The notes: generated from the sequence alone by a model not told the origin. 17,817 nt of DNA from an uncultured Burkholderiales bacterium (GCA_937897495.1 CALCBL010000345.1:1-17817); one strand, 5' to 3'; shown: positions 1-7,558, counted from the stretch's first letter. Numbers and translations are program-made.

Positions 1-1
1 A

Positions 2-262
2 AGGCACGTCGATGCCGAGCGCTATCTGTGCGCAACACGGCCTGAATACCACGACAGTTTGTCTGAAGATTCCAAGCGCAGCTTGAAACTTCAAGGTGGT
101 ATTTTTTCTAAACAAGAAGCTGCAGCTTTCATTGCAGAGCCTGGCGCAAAAGATGCAGTGCAAGTGCGCCTTTGGGACGATCTGGCCAAGCAGCCTGCCC
201 TCAATACGCCAGGACTCTCTCATTACATGCAAATTGCAAGACGTTGCGCGTTGAAAGTTTAA
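2..262 (+). CDS. HD-domain oxygenase of organophosphonate catabolism (PhnZ/TmpB type), C-terminal part
   Basis: Only the last 86 codons are present; the frame is open from the left edge and ends in TAA at 260. The visible part begins RHVDAERYLC and continues with LQGG and VRLWDDLAK. From memory this matches the C-terminal half of PhnZ, whose equivalents are HVDAKRYL, FQGG and LRRWDE. PhnZ and TmpB are mixed-valent di-iron HD enzymes that oxidatively cleave the C-P bond of 1-hydroxy-aminoethylphosphonates in the cytoplasm, giving glycine or glycine betaine plus phosphate. The iron-binding HD residues lie outside the window, so activity cannot be judged. The Lys usual in HVDAKRYL is Glu here (codon GAG at 17-19). 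The next gene starts one base after the stop, suggesting a shared transcript. The family call is fairly sure; the substrate is not known. Confidence 0.75.
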   Translation, partial: RHVDAERYLCATRPEYHDSLSEDSKRSLKLQGGIFSKQEAAAFIAEPGAKDAVQVRLWDDLAKQPALNTPGLSHYMQIARRCALKV

Positions 263-263
263 G

Positions 264-1106
264 ATGGCCATGACTTGGCCTGTTTTGTGTTTGGTGCTTT
301 TTGGGGCGCTGCTTCACGCCAGTTGGAACGCCCTTGTCAAGTCTAGCTCGGACAAAACACTGGACACCGCACTCATTCATGTCCTGTGCTCGCTGTTGGC
401 CCTGCCTGTCTGTTTGTACGTCGGCCCACCGCCTGCAGAATCTTGGCCTTATATCTTGGGCTCCTTGGTGGTTCATGTCGGTTATTACTTTGCGTTAGCC
501 GGAGCCTATCGTCATGGTGAACTGGGACTCACCTATCCTTTGATGCGGGGTACTGCACCTATGTTGGTGGCAATGACATCCTTTGTATTTATCGGTGAAG
601 ATTTGACGCCTTTGGCTTGGCTGGGAGTGGCTTGTATCAGTGGCGGTGTTTTATTGTTAGGCGTTACACGCGAATGGTGGACACATCGGAAAGCCATTTT
701 GTTTGCTCTTTGCAATGCGGTGCTCATTGCCGTATACACCGTGATCGATGCCAAAGGCGCACGCAGCTCCGGCCATGTGGTGCAATACATCAGCATGTTG
801 TTTGTATTGGATGGATGGCCGTTTGCCATTTTGGTTTTCATGCAACGCAAAGGGCAGGTATGGCCTTATGTGCGCAAGCGTTGGCCTGTAGCAGCTGGTG
901 GCGCATTTGCCTCCATTGGGTCTTATGCCATTGCACTGTGGGCCATGACCGTCGCGCCTGTGGCCATGGTAGCCGCGCTGCGCGAAACATCGGTTTTTTT
1001 TGCAGCGCTCATTGGCGCTTGGTTCTTGAAAGAAGTTTGGACTCGGCAAAGAATTGCAGGCACTGTTGCCATTCTTTCTGGTGTTGCCGCACTTCGTTTG
1101 GGTTAG
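264..1106 (+). CDS. DMT-superfamily (EamA) permease
   Basis: A 280-residue, very hydrophobic protein with about ten predicted membrane helices in two repeated halves, the usual size and architecture of EamA/DMT transporters in the inner membrane. The segment near residues 85-100 (GELGLTYPLMRGTAPMLVA) and the alanine-rich loop near residues 235-245 (MVAALRETSVFFAAL) fit the ends of the two EamA repeats. Such proteins usually export or exchange small metabolites such as amino acids, but the substrate cannot be read from sequence. ATG at 264 is one base after the preceding stop, so translation is probably coupled; ATG at 270 is a less likely alternative. There is no strong Shine-Dalgarno. Its place between an organophosphonate-type oxygenase and an N-demethylating dehydrogenase suggests a role with a methylated amine or amino acid, which is inference only. 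Confidence 0.85.
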   Translation: MAMTWPVLCLVLFGALLHASWNALVKSSSDKTLDTALIHVLCSLLALPVCLYVGPPPAESWPYILGSLVVHVGYYFALAGAYRHGELGLTYPLMRGTAPMLVAMTSFVFIGEDLTPLAWLGVACISGGVLLLGVTREWWTHRKAILFALCNAVLIAVYTVIDAKGARSSGHVVQYISMLFVLDGWPFAILVFMQRKGQVWPYVRKRWPVAAGGAFASIGSYAIALWAMTVAPVAMVAALRETSVFFAALIGAWFLKEVWTRQRIAGTVAILSGVAALRLG

Positions 1107-1138
1107 TGCTTTAGGACGTGCATTAGGAGATCTCATTC

Positions 1139-3556
1139 ATGGCAACACAAAGCTTTCCAACTCAGGCCAAAATTGTCATCGTAGGCGGCGGCATTGCGGG
1201 CTGTTCTGTGGCTTATCACTTGGCCAAATTGGGTCAGACCGATGTGGTCTTGCTAGAGCAGGGCAAGTTAACCAGTGGCACCACCTGGCATGCGGCTGGC
1301 TTGGTGGGTCAAATGCGTCCCAATCGAAACATGACGCGCATGAGCAAGTACGGCATTGAACTTTATTCAACGCTAGAAGCCGAAACGGGCTTGGCCACAG
1401 GTTGGAAACAATGCGGCAGCGTGAATGTAGCGCGCACGCCAGAGCGCATGAAAGTTTTGCGAAAACAAATTGCATTGGCCAGAAGCTTTGGTGTGGAGGT
1501 TCATGAAATCACGCCACAAGAAGTGGGTGAGCGCGCACCCTTGCTTAGAACCGATGATTTAGCAGGCGGCATTTGGATTCCTGGAGACGGCAAGGCCAAC
1601 CCTGCTGATTTGTGCATGTCCTTGGCCAAAGGTGCAAGGCTGCGTGGCATCAAAATTTTTGAAGACATTGAAGTCACAGGTGTTGAATTGAATGAAGGTC
1701 GCGTGCAGGGTGTGAAAACCAAGCAAGGCGATATTCAGTGCGATATTTTGGTGAACTGTGCGGGCCAATGGGCGCGTCAATTTGGGCAGTTGGCCGGTGT
1801 CAATGTGCCGCTTTATTCTGCCGAGCATTTCTACATTGTGACCGACAAGATAGAGGGCATTCACCCCATGTGGCCCGTGGTGCGAGACCCCGATGGCTAC
1901 ATCTACTACAAAGAAGAAGTGGGTGGCTTGGTGATGGGCGGCTTTGAGCCTGTGGCCAAACCTTGGAATGTGCACCCTATTCCTTCTACTTTTCAATTTG
2001 AGTTGCTAGGAGAGGATTGGGACCAGTTTGAAATTTTGATGCAAAACGCCATTCACCGCACGCCGTGTTTGGAAACAGCCAAAGTCAAAATGTTGCTCAA
2101 TGGACCCGAGAGTTTCACGCCCGATGGCAATTTCATTTTGGGTGAGGCGCCTGAAGTTCGAAACTATTTTGTGTGTGCTGGTTTCAATTCAGCAGGCATT
2201 GCCAACTCTGGTGGTGCAGGGCGCTTGATGGCGGAGTGGATTGTGGGCGGTGAACCCAGCGTTGATTTGTGGGATGTCGATGTACGCAGGTTTGGCGCGT
2301 TTACCGGCAATCGAAAGGCACTCTCTGAACGCACCGCCGAAACACTGGGTCTGCACTACGCCATGCGTTGGCCTAGGCAAGAGTTGCAAACGGTTCGGCC
2401 TTTGCGTTGCTCGCCTTTGTATGACGTTTTGGCAGCGAAGGGCGCAGAGTTTGGCAGTAAAAATGGCTGGGAGCGCGCGAACTACTTCCGACCTGCGGGT
2501 GCGCCGCCTGCTCGAGATACCTTGGACACCCCAGATTGGTTGCCTTGGGTGCAAGCTGAACAAAAAGCCACCCGTGAGGCTGTGGCTTTGTACGATCAAA
2601 GTTCGTTTTCAAAAATCTCGGTCAGAGGTCCAGATGCATTGGCGTTTTTGCAAAGCATGTGCGCCAACGAAATGAATGTGGCCATTGGCAAAATGGTTTA
2701 CACCCCGCTGCTCAACGACAGAGGCGGCTTTGAAAGTGACCTCACAGTCATTCGACTCAGTGCTGATCGGTTCATGGTCGTGACAGGATCAGGTCAAACA
2801 ACCCGCGATTTAGATTGGCTGCAGCGCCATGTCACGCCCGAAATGCGGGTCTACATCGATGATGTTTCTGCGCAGTTTTGCGTCTTGTCATTGATGGGCC
2901 CCAATTCTCTGGCTTTGATGTCAAGAGTTTGCCATGAAGACTTGTCACCGCAAGCTTTGCCGTTTGCACACACGCGTGAAATAGATGTGGGCCACGCCAA
3001 AGTGCGTGCAGCCCGCATGAGCTACGTGGGCGGCCCAGGCTACGAGTTGTATGTGCCTGTTGAAATGACACGTCATGTGTACTTGGCTTTGCAAAGTGCG
3101 GGCGCAGACCTAGGCTTGCGTGATGCCGGTTACTACGCTTTGGATGCACTGCGCATCGAGCGTCAAAGGCGAGCATGGGGCGCGGAAATAGGGCCCGATG
3201 AAACACCTTTTGAAGCGGGTTTGTGGGCGGGTGTGAAACTCGATAAGACAATTGACTTTAAAGGCAAGAAAGCCTTGCTTCTCAAAAAAGCACAAGCAGC
3301 ATTTAAACCTGAGAAAAAGCTTGTCAAAGTTGTTGTGAAAGATGCGCACCATTATTTGTGGGGTGGTGAGCCATTGAGTGTGGCAGGTCAATTTGTGGGT
3401 GAGGTCACCTCGGCTGGTTGGGGTTATGAGGCCGGTAGGGTGGTGGCTTTGGGCTACATCCGAGGCCATTGGGCACAACAAGACATCCAAAACCTGCATG
3501 CACAGGCCGAGTTATGGGGTGTGCCTGTCGACGTTGTGATTCAAGAGGCAGCTTGA
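1139..3556 (+). CDS. Dimethylglycine/sarcosine dehydrogenase-like FAD protein with GcvT (folate) half
   Basis: An 805-residue two-part enzyme. Residues about 10-400 are a DAO-type FAD domain with the dinucleotide motif IVIVGGGIAG (12-21) and SGTTWHAAGL, in which His51 occupies the position that binds FAD covalently in DMGDH and sarcosine dehydrogenase. A linker (FAO_M-like, about 400-455) leads to a GcvT/aminomethyltransferase domain (about 460-720) and a GcvT C-terminal barrel (about 730-800; GEVTSAGWGY). Members oxidise an N-methyl group and pass the formaldehyde unit to tetrahydrofolate. Length is close to mitochondrial DMGDH without its transit peptide. ATG at 1139 follows AGGAG at 1126-1130 with good spacing. 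The gene lies 32 bp after the DMT gene on the same strand. Dimethylglycine, sarcosine or another secondary or tertiary N-methyl amine are all possible substrates. Confidence 0.88.
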   Translation: MATQSFPTQAKIVIVGGGIAGCSVAYHLAKLGQTDVVLLEQGKLTSGTTWHAAGLVGQMRPNRNMTRMSKYGIELYSTLEAETGLATGWKQCGSVNVARTPERMKVLRKQIALARSFGVEVHEITPQEVGERAPLLRTDDLAGGIWIPGDGKANPADLCMSLAKGARLRGIKIFEDIEVTGVELNEGRVQGVKTKQGDIQCDILVNCAGQWARQFGQLAGVNVPLYSAEHFYIVTDKIEGIHPMWPVVRDPDGYIYYKEEVGGLVMGGFEPVAKPWNVHPIPSTFQFELLGEDWDQFEILMQNAIHRTPCLETAKVKMLLNGPESFTPDGNFILGEAPEVRNYFVCAGFNSAGIANSGGAGRLMAEWIVGGEPSVDLWDVDVRRFGAFTGNRKALSERTAETLGLHYAMRWPRQELQTVRPLRCSPLYDVLAAKGAEFGSKNGWERANYFRPAGAPPARDTLDTPDWLPWVQAEQKATREAVALYDQSSFSKISVRGPDALAFLQSMCANEMNVAIGKMVYTPLLNDRGGFESDLTVIRLSADRFMVVTGSGQTTRDLDWLQRHVTPEMRVYIDDVSAQFCVLSLMGPNSLALMSRVCHEDLSPQALPFAHTREIDVGHAKVRAARMSYVGGPGYELYVPVEMTRHVYLALQSAGADLGLRDAGYYALDALRIERQRRAWGAEIGPDETPFEAGLWAGVKLDKTIDFKGKKALLLKKAQAAFKPEKKLVKVVVKDAHHYLWGGEPLSVAGQFVGEVTSAGWGYEAGRVVALGYIRGHWAQQDIQNLHAQAELWGVPVDVVIQEAA

Positions 3557-3633
3557 TCCAACGGCTTCAAGCAAGCAGGCAGGCATAATTCAGCCTTTGC
3601 GCAGCATCTGTCTGGGCTTCATTTGGAAATTGA

Positions 3634-4482
3634 ATGACCTTATTGGCTATTTTGGTAGGCACCCTGGCCGCTGGTATTGGAAGTGTTTGGTTGGCAGCCT
3701 GGCTTAGCTTTGGCATTGTGAGTCGCTATACCCAACACATGCTGAGCTTGGCTGCAGGTGCATTGCTGGCCACAGCTTTTTTGCACCTCTTGCCTGAAGC
3801 CTTCGAAGCAGGTGTAGAACCCCACAACTTGTTCATGACCTTGTTGTTCGGTTTGTTGTTTTTCTTCTTGCTCGATAAGGCAGAACTCTGGCACCACGGC
3901 CACGAGCATCACCACGGCGATGTTCACCATGACCATGATCATCATGAGGCTCACGCCCATGATCACGCCCATTCACATGCTACCGATACACCACACGATT
4001 CAGATGCACGCGCAAAGCCGCAGGCTGGTGGCTGGGCCATCTTAGCTGGCGACAGCGTTCACTGTTTTGGAGATGGTGTCCTGATTGCCTCTGCCTTCAT
4101 GGTCGATTTGAAGTTAGGCGTGGTAGCGGCTTTGGCTGTTTTGGCCCACGAAGTGCCTCATCACATGGGCGATTTGGTGGTGCTGCGCCAGGGCTCCCAA
4201 AGCCGGCAAACAGCCGTCTTGAAAGTCTCACTGGCGGGTGCCATTACGGCTTTTGGGGGATTGGCTGGCTATGCGTTACTAGACCAACTGCATGGCGTTT
4301 TGCCCTACATGCTGGCCATTGCCAGCAGCAGTTTTATTTATGTGGCACTGGCCGATTTAATTCCGCAATTGCAAAAACGTTTAAGTTCACGTGAGACGGC
4401 AGCACAAATTGTTTGGCTGATGAGTGGCATTGCGTTGGTGAGCGCGGTCAGTGTGTTGGCACATTCTTTCACCGCGCATTGA
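3634..4482 (+). CDS. ZIP-family divalent metal transporter
   Basis: A 282-residue inner-membrane protein of the ZIP family, which moves Zn, Fe or related divalent cations into the cytoplasm. The loop between helices III and IV (residues 87-121) holds 17 histidines in 35 residues, the classic variable metal-binding loop. Helix IV carries HCFGDG (143-148) and helix V carries HEVPHHMGD (172-180), the two metal-site motifs. Helices at both ends complete the usual eight. The gene starts 77 bp after the dehydrogenase gene; the gap contains a weak -10-like CATAAT at 3584-3589 and no terminator, so it may have its own promoter. The stop lies only 10 bp from the convergent sulfurtransferase stop, with no hairpin between them, so opposing transcripts must overlap. 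Metal specificity cannot be read from sequence. Confidence 0.92.
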   Translation: MTLLAILVGTLAAGIGSVWLAAWLSFGIVSRYTQHMLSLAAGALLATAFLHLLPEAFEAGVEPHNLFMTLLFGLLFFFLLDKAELWHHGHEHHHGDVHHDHDHHEAHAHDHAHSHATDTPHDSDARAKPQAGGWAILAGDSVHCFGDGVLIASAFMVDLKLGVVAALAVLAHEVPHHMGDLVVLRQGSQSRQTAVLKVSLAGAITAFGGLAGYALLDQLHGVLPYMLAIASSSFIYVALADLIPQLQKRLSSRETAAQIVWLMSGIALVSAVSVLAHSFTAH

Positions 4483-4492
4483 GACAGCACAC

Positions 4493-5353
4493 TTAGCCCT
4501 TTGCGCAGGGCAGTCCGGGTGTGTTGCACCATTCGCTCCAGCTGCCAGGGTACAAACGGGTCATACCCAGACCGGCCAACTCCATGGCCAAAATATTGGG
4601 CACTGTACTGACTCCACTGCCGCAGTGGTGAACCACAGTGGCAGGGTCTCTGCCTGCTAAAAGCTTTTCAAATTCAGCTCTCAATACTTCTGGCGATTTG
4701 AAGAAGCCATCTGCGCCAAGGTTTTCGGCAAAAGGTCTGTTTAATGCGCCTGGTATGTGGCCAGCCACAGGATCGAGGGGCTCCACCTCGCCGCGATAGC
4801 GTGCAGCAGCGCGGGCATCGATCAGGGTTAAATTGGGATGCCCTACTTGAGGCGCTAATTGATCAGTACGGACCCATTCGCGTAAAGCCGATTTCAATTC
4901 AAAGTTGCTAGCGATAGGCTTGAGCGCTGCAGGAGCGCCTTTCTCAACGGCCCCTCCTGATGCTTCCCAAGCCTGAAGTCCGCCATCTAAAACAGCCACA
5001 GCATCGTGGCCCAACCACTTCAGCATCCACCACATGCGGCCGCAATAATTGGCGCCGTTGCGGTCGTAAACCACGGCCTGCATTTGGTTTTCAAAGCCTA
5101 AGCTGCCTAACCATGTGGCCACTTCTTCACGCGAGGGCAGGGGATGTCTGCCGCCATTGACAGCCGATGAACCGTGCGTGCTGAGATTGCGATCTAAATG
5201 AGCTTGGTGTGCACCCTGAATGCGAACCGTGGCAAACAGGGTGTCCGCCATTTCGGGTTTCATGAGGTCGCCTGTGCAATCAAACACCATGCAAGCTTTG
5301 CCAGAAGTCTTCAAGTCTTTGAGTTGTTGAACAGAAATGAGTGTGGTGTACAT
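4493..5353 (-). CDS. Two-domain sulfurtransferase (rhodanese / 3-mercaptopyruvate sulfurtransferase)
   Basis: A 286-residue protein with two rhodanese modules: an inactive N-terminal one (about 1-135, including VVYDRNGANYCGRMWWMLKW) and a catalytic C-terminal one (about 150-286, starting around LTLIDARAAARYRGEVEPLD). The active loop is HHCGSGVS with catalytic Cys244. CGSGV loops are typical of mercaptopyruvate sulfurtransferases, whereas thiosulfate rhodaneses tend to have a charged loop such as CRKGV. It transfers sulfane sulfur from mercaptopyruvate or thiosulfate to thiols or cyanide. No signal peptide is seen, so it should be cytoplasmic. ATG at 5353 is preceded by AGGA with a 6-base gap. 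It is the third gene of the minus-strand unit, 31 bp after the DMT gene. Exact donor specificity is open, so no gene symbol is given. Confidence 0.88.
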   Translation of the reverse strand: MYTTLISVQQLKDLKTSGKACMVFDCTGDLMKPEMADTLFATVRIQGAHQAHLDRNLSTHGSSAVNGGRHPLPSREEVATWLGSLGFENQMQAVVYDRNGANYCGRMWWMLKWLGHDAVAVLDGGLQAWEASGGAVEKGAPAALKPIASNFELKSALREWVRTDQLAPQVGHPNLTLIDARAAARYRGEVEPLDPVAGHIPGALNRPFAENLGADGFFKSPEVLRAEFEKLLAGRDPATVVHHCGSGVSTVPNILAMELAGLGMTRLYPGSWSEWCNTPGLPCAKG

Positions 5354-5384
5354 GTCGATTCCTTTGGTCTTTGTCAGTTTGCAA

Positions 5385-6263
5385 TTAAGAGGGTGTGCTT
5401 GCCTTGTTTCGGCCGCTTAAGGCGGTGGCTGCAATGCCACTTAAAACAATGATCACAATACCACCCCAACCGATCCATGGTATTTGATCGCCAAATAAAA
5501 ACAAGCCAAACAAGGCTGAAAATACAATGCCAGAGTATTGCAAGTTAGCGGCCACCATGGTGGCCCCATCGTTGTAGGCGCGGGTCATGCACCATTGGCC
5601 CAATGCGGCCAAGATGCCAATGGGCAATAACAGCCAAGCTTCTGTCCAGACCCATTCGCTGACGCCTGTGAACAGCATCACAAGTGCGCCAGATGCGGCG
5701 GCTGCCAAGGAAAAATAAAAGACTGTGCGCTCAACAGGCTCGCCTTCTCTGCCAAGTTCAGCGACTTGAATGTAGGCCATGGCGGCAATCATGCCGGAGG
5801 CTAAGCCTACCAATCCTGCAATCACTTGGTTTTGTTCGATGGTGGGCCTGAGAATCATGACCACACCCAAAAAGCTGATCACCACACTGAGCACCACAGG
5901 CAGCTGGCGTTTCACATCCAGAAGATGGCCTTTCCAAAGCGTGGCGCCCACCAAAAAAGCAGCCACCCAAATGCCACTCATGTAGTTCAAGGTCATGGCC
6001 GTGGCCAAGGGCAGATAAGCAATGGCATAAAACCATGCAGCCAAAGACACCACCCCCGTGAACGCGCGCCAAGTGTGCATTCTGGGCACTCTTGTCTGAA
6101 GTGAAATGCCTTTGCGCTGACAGACATAGGCCATGAGCAAGGTGCCAATGGCGCCGCGATAGAAAACCAATTCAAAGGTGCTGAAGTGCACTGCTGCAAA
6201 TTTCACACACACACTCATGACTGCAAAAATCAGCGAGGCTAAAACCATCCAAAGTGCTTGCAT
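5385..6263 (-). CDS. DMT-superfamily (EamA) permease
   Basis: A 292-residue membrane protein with about ten helices and two EamA repeats, typical of DMT-family metabolite exporters. Residues near the N-terminus (LVFYRGAIGTLLMA) and near the end of the second half (GATMVAANLQYSGIVFSALF) fit the two repeat signatures; the latter resembles the S-adenosylmethionine/RhtA-like group, but no substrate can be assigned. I place the start at ATG 6263, five bases after the Rieske stop (6269). The frame stays open upstream to a GTG at 6320, but that would add a charged 19-residue tail overlapping the Rieske gene, and neither start has a convincing Shine-Dalgarno. Close spacing implies a Rieske-DMT-sulfurtransferase operon. 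It is a different branch from the plus-strand DMT gene at 264, so the pair does not look like a recent duplication. Confidence 0.86.
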   Translation of the reverse strand: MQALWMVLASLIFAVMSVCVKFAAVHFSTFELVFYRGAIGTLLMAYVCQRKGISLQTRVPRMHTWRAFTGVVSLAAWFYAIAYLPLATAMTLNYMSGIWVAAFLVGATLWKGHLLDVKRQLPVVLSVVISFLGVVMILRPTIEQNQVIAGLVGLASGMIAAMAYIQVAELGREGEPVERTVFYFSLAAAASGALVMLFTGVSEWVWTEAWLLLPIGILAALGQWCMTRAYNDGATMVAANLQYSGIVFSALFGLFLFGDQIPWIGWGGIVIIVLSGIAATALSGRNKASTPS

Positions 6264-6268
6264 GCAAC

Positions 6269-7414
6269 TTAGTCGCTTGAAGCTTCGTTCATCGATGTGC
6301 TCATCTTGTTGCGATACCACTCGTGAAAATGTTGCATGCCGTCTTCCATGGGGCTTTGGTAGGGGCCCACTTCGTTGTCGCCCCGTTGCATCAGGGCTTT
6401 GCGGCCCGCATCCATGCGCTCTGCAATTTCATCGTCTTCTAAACATGTTTCCATGTAGGCCGCTTTTTGGGCTTCTACAAAATCGCGCTCGAAGGCCACG
6501 ATTTCTTCGGGGTAATAAAACTCCACCATGTTCAGCGTTTTCTCGGGGCTGATGGGATGCAGTGTGGACACCGTGAGCACATGCGGATACCACTCCACCA
6601 TGATGTGGGGGTAGTAGGTGAGCCAAATAGCGCCATATTCGGGAACGGCGCCTTGACGGTATTGCATGAGTTGTTGTTGCCAGCGTTCGTAGACAGGGCT
6701 GCCGGCCTTGCCCAAACGATTGGCGACGCCCACCGTTTGAACTGAGAACTCTTTTTTGAATTGCCAGCTGAGGTCGTCGCAAGTCACGAAGTTGCCAAGG
6801 CCCGGGTGGAATGGTTCAACATGGTAGTCCTCGAGGTAAACCTCGATGAAGGTTTTCCAGTTGTAATTGCACTGGTGCATCTCAACATGGTCGAGTTTGA
6901 AGCCGGTGAAATCTAATGCGGCGCGCGGCCCCATGCCGTTCAAGTCGGCTTCAATGTCGCGCCCATTGTCTTCAAACAACAAACCATTCCACTCGCGGAG
7001 CGGGTAATTTTGGAGGTTAAGACAAGGGTCTTGTGCGAAATGAGGTGCACCCAATAGCTGGCCTTCGGGGGCATAGGTCCAGCGGTGCAAGGGGCACACA
7101 ATGTTGCCGCCGGCACTGCCTTTTTGCTGGGTGTTGAGAGAGCCTCGGCCTTGCAACATCACGGCTTGCCGGTGCCTGCAAATGTTGGAGATCAGTTCAA
7201 TGCCTTGCTGGGAGCGAACCAGCGCACGCCCACCCGATTCTTGGGGCAACACGTGATAGTCCCCGATTTCGGGAACCGACAGTTGATGGCCCACATATTT
7301 GGGGCCTTGCTGAAAAATGGTTTTCAGCTCGCGCTGAAACAGCGCATCATTGAAATAGCTTGAAACTGGTAGTTGGCTTGAAGCCTGCTGCAGTTGAAGA
7401 CTTAAATCAGACAT
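6269..7414 (-). CDS. Rieske non-heme iron oxygenase, alpha subunit
   Basis: A 381-residue oxygenase. The Rieske [2Fe-2S] cluster is bound by Cys79 and His81 (NICRHRQ) and Cys107 and His110 (VCPLHRW). The mononuclear iron site is in NWKTFIEVYLEDYHVEPFHP, with Asp196 as probable bridging acid and His198 and His203 as ligands. An acidic residue near CLEDDEI (Asp327 or Asp328) is the likely third ligand. The spacing between the two halves of the cluster motif is 25 residues rather than the usual 15-17, because of a Gly/Ser/Gln-rich loop. The family includes aromatic ring hydroxylases and choline, betaine and carnitine monooxygenases; substrate is unknown. No reductase partner is encoded here. AGGT lies 6-9 bases upstream of ATG 7414. 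I recall an oxygenase of this type beside xseB in other Burkholderiales, but could not check. Confidence 0.88.
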   Translation of the reverse strand: MSDLSLQLQQASSQLPVSSYFNDALFQRELKTIFQQGPKYVGHQLSVPEIGDYHVLPQESGGRALVRSQQGIELISNICRHRQAVMLQGRGSLNTQQKGSAGGNIVCPLHRWTYAPEGQLLGAPHFAQDPCLNLQNYPLREWNGLLFEDNGRDIEADLNGMGPRAALDFTGFKLDHVEMHQCNYNWKTFIEVYLEDYHVEPFHPGLGNFVTCDDLSWQFKKEFSVQTVGVANRLGKAGSPVYERWQQQLMQYRQGAVPEYGAIWLTYYPHIMVEWYPHVLTVSTLHPISPEKTLNMVEFYYPEEIVAFERDFVEAQKAAYMETCLEDDEIAERMDAGRKALMQRGDNEVGPYQSPMEDGMQHFHEWYRNKMSTSMNEASSD

Positions 7415-7510
7415 GAATGACCTGACCTAGAGACTCCCCCTATGAAGGGGCAGGAACATGCGGGAAACCTAGGGCTATCCCGCGAAAAAAGCGGACCGAA
7501 GTCCGCCGAT
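7415..7510 (-). promoter_or_regulatory. Structured leader of the Rieske operon, possible attenuator or cis-regulatory RNA
   Basis: Read on the minus strand, the stretch between the divergent genes can fold into three hairpins in a row. The first is GCGGAC-TTCG-GTCCGC followed by six T (7485-7506), the second GCGGGA/TCCCGC (7460-7483), and the third CCCC/GGGG (7437-7450). The 3' arm of the first can alternatively pair with GCGGG of the second (five pairs including one G-U), which would break the terminator, so mutually exclusive folds are possible. The 11-mer TGCCCCTTCAT occurs twice in this strand (7509-7519 and 7442-7452). No known riboswitch class was recognised. The transcript start is not known, so this remains a candidate. 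Confidence 0.35.
7485..7506 (-). terminator. Terminator-like hairpin in front of the Rieske gene
   Basis: On the minus strand a perfect 6-bp GC-rich stem with a UUCG tetraloop is followed directly by six U, the textbook intrinsic terminator form. It sits 5' of the Rieske gene rather than after a gene, and no minus-strand gene lies upstream of it. It would therefore either attenuate the Rieske operon or stop antisense transcription coming from the xseB side. Confidence 0.55.
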
Positions 7511-7518
7511 GAAGGGGC

Positions 7519-7524
7519 ATTGTA
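7519..7524 (-). promoter_or_regulatory. Candidate -10 box for the Rieske operon
   Basis: TACAAT on the minus strand, within GGCTACAATGCC. The -35 region at normal spacing is poor (GCCCCA). If used, transcription would start near 7510-7512, only a few bases before the terminator-like hairpin, so an additional start further upstream is possible. Confidence 0.35.
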
Positions 7525-7558
7525 GCCTCAGGTCAGCAATTTGGGGCCGAAGTCGACC

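Noticed and set aside
3640..3972. Minus-strand open frame of 110 codons opposite the ZIP gene
   Set aside because: It is the antisense of the His-rich loop and first helices of a clear ZIP transporter; its Met/Val-rich sequence is a by-product of His codons (ATG/GTG on the reverse strand).
3900..3985. Short CAT/CAC-rich repeats as a CRISPR-like or tandem array
   Set aside because: They are codons of the His-rich ZIP loop, without regular unit length or spacers.
264..6263. The two DMT permease genes as a recent duplication
   Set aside because: Their sequences are clearly different along their length, so they are distant members of one superfamily.
7441..7520. GAAGGGG-containing elements as a glycine riboswitch
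   Set aside because: The short motif occurs, but the conserved paired architecture of the glycine aptamer could not be found on either strand.
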